From: Pseudoalteromonas phenolica
GTDB lineage: Bacteria; Pseudomonadota; Gammaproteobacteria; Enterobacterales; Alteromonadaceae
Assembly: GCF_005886345.1 (NCBI RefSeq)
Contig: NZ_PNEC01000046.1
Coordinates: 51,311 to 115,310 of the forward strand
Length of the DNA: 64,000 nucleotides
Reading direction: 5' to 3'
Shown piece after piece: positions 61,182-64,000 of this stretch (the first letter of the stretch is position 1; the number at the start of each line of letters is the position of its first letter). A model generated the notes under the pieces. It was not told where the DNA came from and did not search any database. It saw nothing but the letters and a program-made list of their open reading frames with translations. Both the position numbers and the translations under genes were made by a program.

Positions 61182-63755
61182 ATGCGTTTAGATAGATTCA
61201 CAAGTAAATTCCAAGCAGCACTTTCCGATGCGCAATCACTGGCATTAGGCCGAGACCATCAATTTATTATGCCTGTGCATTTGATGTATGCACTACTACA
61301 ACAAAATGGTTCAAGTGTTAGAGCTTTATTAGCGCAAGCAGGGATAAGTGCAGACGAACTAAACAACAAACTTACTAAATCAATCGATAAAATTTTTAAG
61401 GTTTCTGGTATTGGTGGAGACGTTCAGCTCCACAATGAGCTTATTTCTCTTATCAATCTGTGTGATAAATATGCGCAAAAACGCAAAGACGAATACATAT
61501 CGAGTGAGTTATTTGTATTTGCTGCGTGTGAAGATAAAGGTGAATTAGGTCAAATTTTAAGAGAGTTGCAACTAACTCAGAAAAAAGTAGAACAAGCAAT
61601 AAAAGCAATTCGAGGCGGCCAAAAAGTCGATAATCCAAATGCTGAAGACACTCGTCAGTCTCTTGAAAAGTTTACTATAGACCTAACTGAACGTGCAGAA
61701 CAGGGCAAACTCGATCCAGTAATTGGCCGTGATGAAGAAATCCGACGCACAATACAAGTGCTCCAGAGACGCACCAAGAATAACCCAGTTCTAATTGGTG
61801 AGCCTGGCGTTGGTAAAACAGCCATTGCTGAAGGCTTAGCTCAGCGTATCATTAATGGTGAAGTACCTGAAGGCCTTAAAAATAAGCGAGTTCTTTCTCT
61901 TGATTTGGGGGCACTGGTAGCTGGTGCCAAGTATCGTGGTGAGTTTGAAGAGCGCTTAAAATCCGTTCTAAATGAATTAGCAAAAGAAGAAGGGCAAGTG
62001 ATCTTATTTATTGATGAGATCCACACTATGGTAGGCGCGGGTAAGACCGATGGTGCTATGGATGCCGGAAATATGCTAAAACCTGCACTTGCCCGAGGTG
62101 AGTTACATTGTGTTGGCGCAACGACACTAGATGAATATCGTCAATACATTGAAAAGGATGCAGCGTTAGAAAGACGTTTCCAAAAAGTATTTGTGAGTGA
62201 GCCAAGTGTCTCAGACACAATTGCCATTTTACGTGGCTTAAAAGAGCGTTACGAACTTCATCACTCTGTTGATATTACAGATCCTGCTATTGTTGCCGCA
62301 GCGAATCTTTCCCATCGTTATATTTCAGATAGACAACTTCCTGATAAGGCCATTGATTTAATAGATGAAGCCGGCAGTTCTATTCGTCTGCAAATAGATT
62401 CTAAACCAGAGCAACTAGATAGGTTAGAGCGTAAGATCATTCAACTAAAGTTAGAAGACAATGCACTAGCGAAAGAAAAAGACGAAGCAAGTCAAAAGCG
62501 TCGTACTGAAATGCAGAGTTTAATTTCAGAATTAGAGAGTGAATATAAAGAGCTTGATGAAGTGTGGAATGCCGAAAAAGCATCTTTACAGGGCACGCAA
62601 GTAATAAAAGGTGAGCTAGAGCAAGCGAGATTAGATCTTGAAGTTGCACGTCGAGCAAGCGACTTACAAAGAATGTCAGAGCTTCAGTATGGACGAATTC
62701 CTGAACTAGAAAGAAAACTTGATCTTGCATCTCAAGCTGAAATGCAAGAAATGAGTTTGTTAAAGAATCAAGTCGGTGAAGATGAAATTGCAGAAATCTT
62801 GTCTCGATGGACAGGTATCCCAGTAGCTAAAATGCTACAAGGTGAACGCGAAAAGTTACTTCAAATGGAAGATGAACTACACAATAAAGTTATAGGGCAA
62901 GATGAAGCGGTAAATGCGGTATCAAATGCGATACGTCGTTCAAGAGCTGGTCTTGCAGATCCAAATCGTCCGATTGGCTCATTCCTATTCTTAGGACCGA
63001 CAGGTGTAGGTAAGACAGAGTTAACAAAAGCGCTAGCAAACTTTATGTTTGATACTGAAGAGGCCATGGTTCGCATTGATATGTCTGAGTTTATGGAAAA
63101 GCACTCAGTTGCAAGACTAGTTGGTGCACCTCCTGGCTATGTAGGTTATGAAGAAGGTGGCTATTTAACAGAAGCGGTTAGACGTCGTCCATATTCAGTT
63201 GTTTTATTGGATGAAGTGGAAAAAGCACATCCTGATGTCTTCAATATATTACTTCAAGTGCTAGACGATGGTCGTTTAACAGATGGTCAAGGCCGTACTG
63301 TTGACTTTAAAAACACAGTGATCATTATGACTTCAAACTTAGGGTCTGACATTATCCAAGAACAAGCTGGTCAAAATGACTACACATCTTTGAAAGAAAA
63401 GGTGATGGGCGTCCTTGCAACTCAGTTTAGACCTGAGTTTATAAACCGCATCGATGAAACCGTAGTGTTCCATCCTTTAATAGATAAACATATTAAAGAG
63501 ATCGTGAATATACAGCTAGATAAATTAACAGCCAGATTGTTTGAAAAAGGCTACCAGTTTGAATTGTTACCTGAAGCGTTAGATAAAATAGCAGCACATG
63601 GTTTTGACCCTGTGTTTGGTGCAAGACCACTTAAGCGTGCAATTCAGCAATATGTTGAGAACCCATTAGCGCAGAAACTATTGGCAGGCGAATTTATCCC
63701 AGGTGATAAAATCAGAGTAACGGTAGATAACGACGTTATTACATTTACAAAGTAA
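61182..63755 (+). CDS. clpB: ATP-dependent chaperone ClpB
   Basis: 857 residues, full length. N-domain (about 1-145); NBD1 with Walker A G-E-P-G-V-G-K-T and Walker B L-F-I-D-E; the coiled-coil middle domain (about 410-520, rich in Glu/Lys/Leu) that distinguishes ClpB from ClpA; NBD2 with G-P-T-G-V-G-K-T and L-L-D-E-V-E. It disaggregates proteins with DnaK. Heat-shock promoter upstream; terminator-like hairpin downstream. Confidence 0.98.
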   Translation: MRLDRFTSKFQAALSDAQSLALGRDHQFIMPVHLMYALLQQNGSSVRALLAQAGISADELNNKLTKSIDKIFKVSGIGGDVQLHNELISLINLCDKYAQKRKDEYISSELFVFAACEDKGELGQILRELQLTQKKVEQAIKAIRGGQKVDNPNAEDTRQSLEKFTIDLTERAEQGKLDPVIGRDEEIRRTIQVLQRRTKNNPVLIGEPGVGKTAIAEGLAQRIINGEVPEGLKNKRVLSLDLGALVAGAKYRGEFEERLKSVLNELAKEEGQVILFIDEIHTMVGAGKTDGAMDAGNMLKPALARGELHCVGATTLDEYRQYIEKDAALERRFQKVFVSEPSVSDTIAILRGLKERYELHHSVDITDPAIVAAANLSHRYISDRQLPDKAIDLIDEAGSSIRLQIDSKPEQLDRLERKIIQLKLEDNALAKEKDEASQKRRTEMQSLISELESEYKELDEVWNAEKASLQGTQVIKGELEQARLDLEVARRASDLQRMSELQYGRIPELERKLDLASQAEMQEMSLLKNQVGEDEIAEILSRWTGIPVAKMLQGEREKLLQMEDELHNKVIGQDEAVNAVSNAIRRSRAGLADPNRPIGSFLFLGPTGVGKTELTKALANFMFDTEEAMVRIDMSEFMEKHSVARLVGAPPGYVGYEEGGYLTEAVRRRPYSVVLLDEVEKAHPDVFNILLQVLDDGRLTDGQGRTVDFKNTVIIMTSNLGSDIIQEQAGQNDYTSLKEKVMGVLATQFRPEFINRIDETVVFHPLIDKHIKEIVNIQLDKLTARLFEKGYQFELLPEALDKIAAHGFDPVFGARPLKRAIQQYVENPLAQKLLAGEFIPGDKIRVTVDNDVITFTK

Positions 63756-63770
63756 GAAGCTGGCAAATCA

Positions 63771-63799
63771 TTGGGCATTCATATTATAAGTGTGCCCAA
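63771..63799 (+). terminator. Probable clpB terminator
   Basis: TTGGGCA and TGCCCAA form a stem with a 15-nt loop, followed by a T-rich run. It starts 16 nt after the clpB stop. The remaining 200 bp to the window end show no gene; CCCCC / GGGGG near 63852-63870 forms a small hairpin. Confidence 0.7.
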
Positions 63800-64000
63800 A
63801 TTTATTTCTTTTCTTCCTTGCATTATCTTCTTTCTCGACAATACTTAAATTCCCCCGAATGATTAGGGGGTGGTTATATGACTTAAATATTGTAGTTTTA
63901 CTTCTTTTTGATTTCTTATTGTACAAAAAACATTTGAAAACAGACGTTTCGTTTAAAATACACGCGAACAGTCAGCTTTTTGCATTTTTCTTTAAAAAAG

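Noticed and set aside
63934..63959. TTGAAA and TAAAAT as an rRNA P1 promoter
   Set aside because: The spacer is 14 bp, shorter than functional sigma-70 promoters, so it is not listed as a feature.

Overview
The window looks like a chromosomal segment of a marine gammaproteobacterium, most probably Pseudoalteromonas or a close Alteromonadales relative. The evidence is low-to-moderate GC, typical housekeeping synteny (murJ / ribF-ileS-lspA-fkpB-ispH; bamD, rluD-pgeF-clpB), many secreted S9 peptidases and TonB/RND envelope proteins, and an OlsF-type ornithine-lipid synthase. The genus is inferred from gene content and sequence style; no database was consulted.

Layout. 1-19.7 kb is mostly accessory envelope and regulatory functions: a truncated metallo-beta-lactamase-fold lipoprotein, a secreted CIA30-domain protein, a serine hydrolase, an ECF sigma factor with a membrane partner, two paralogous secreted S9 peptidases that flank a DUF4405 membrane protein and a ToxR-type regulator, an RND efflux pair, a DUF418 protein, and a LysE exporter-GNAT pair divergent from a MocR regulator. 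A 201-bp palindromic MITE-like element lies at 19668-19868.

19.9-33.4 kb holds RidA, a DJ-1/PfpI-type protein and an OmpR/QseC-type two-component pair. Next come three paralogous secreted helical-repeat (TPR-like) proteins. A decayed second copy of the two-component pair (24652-25219), fused across an 11-bp microhomology, sits among them, so a regulator-kinase-TPR module has apparently been duplicated. A large lipoprotein gene, an FAD oxidoreductase, deaD, grxA and a previously hidden ppiC pseudogene follow.

33.4-41 kb has a TonB receptor, a thioredoxin-like protein, the bifunctional acyltransferase OlsF, a GhrA-like dehydrogenase, an Smr protein and small unknowns. 41-49.5 kb is core: a single-domain response regulator, rpsT (with a TTG start), murJ, ribF-ileS-lspA-fkpB-ispH.

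49.5-58 kb is a type IV pilus minor-pilin locus. A LytS/LytTR pair (AlgZ/AlgR-like) lies directly upstream of pilV-W-X-Y1-E, with an AlgR-box-like sequence just before pilV, and two FimT-like pseudopilins run convergently downstream. 58-64 kb is core: glnB, bamD, rluD-pgeF-clpB, with a good sigma-32 promoter before clpB. In E. coli this cluster is followed by an rRNA operon; here the window ends before that point.
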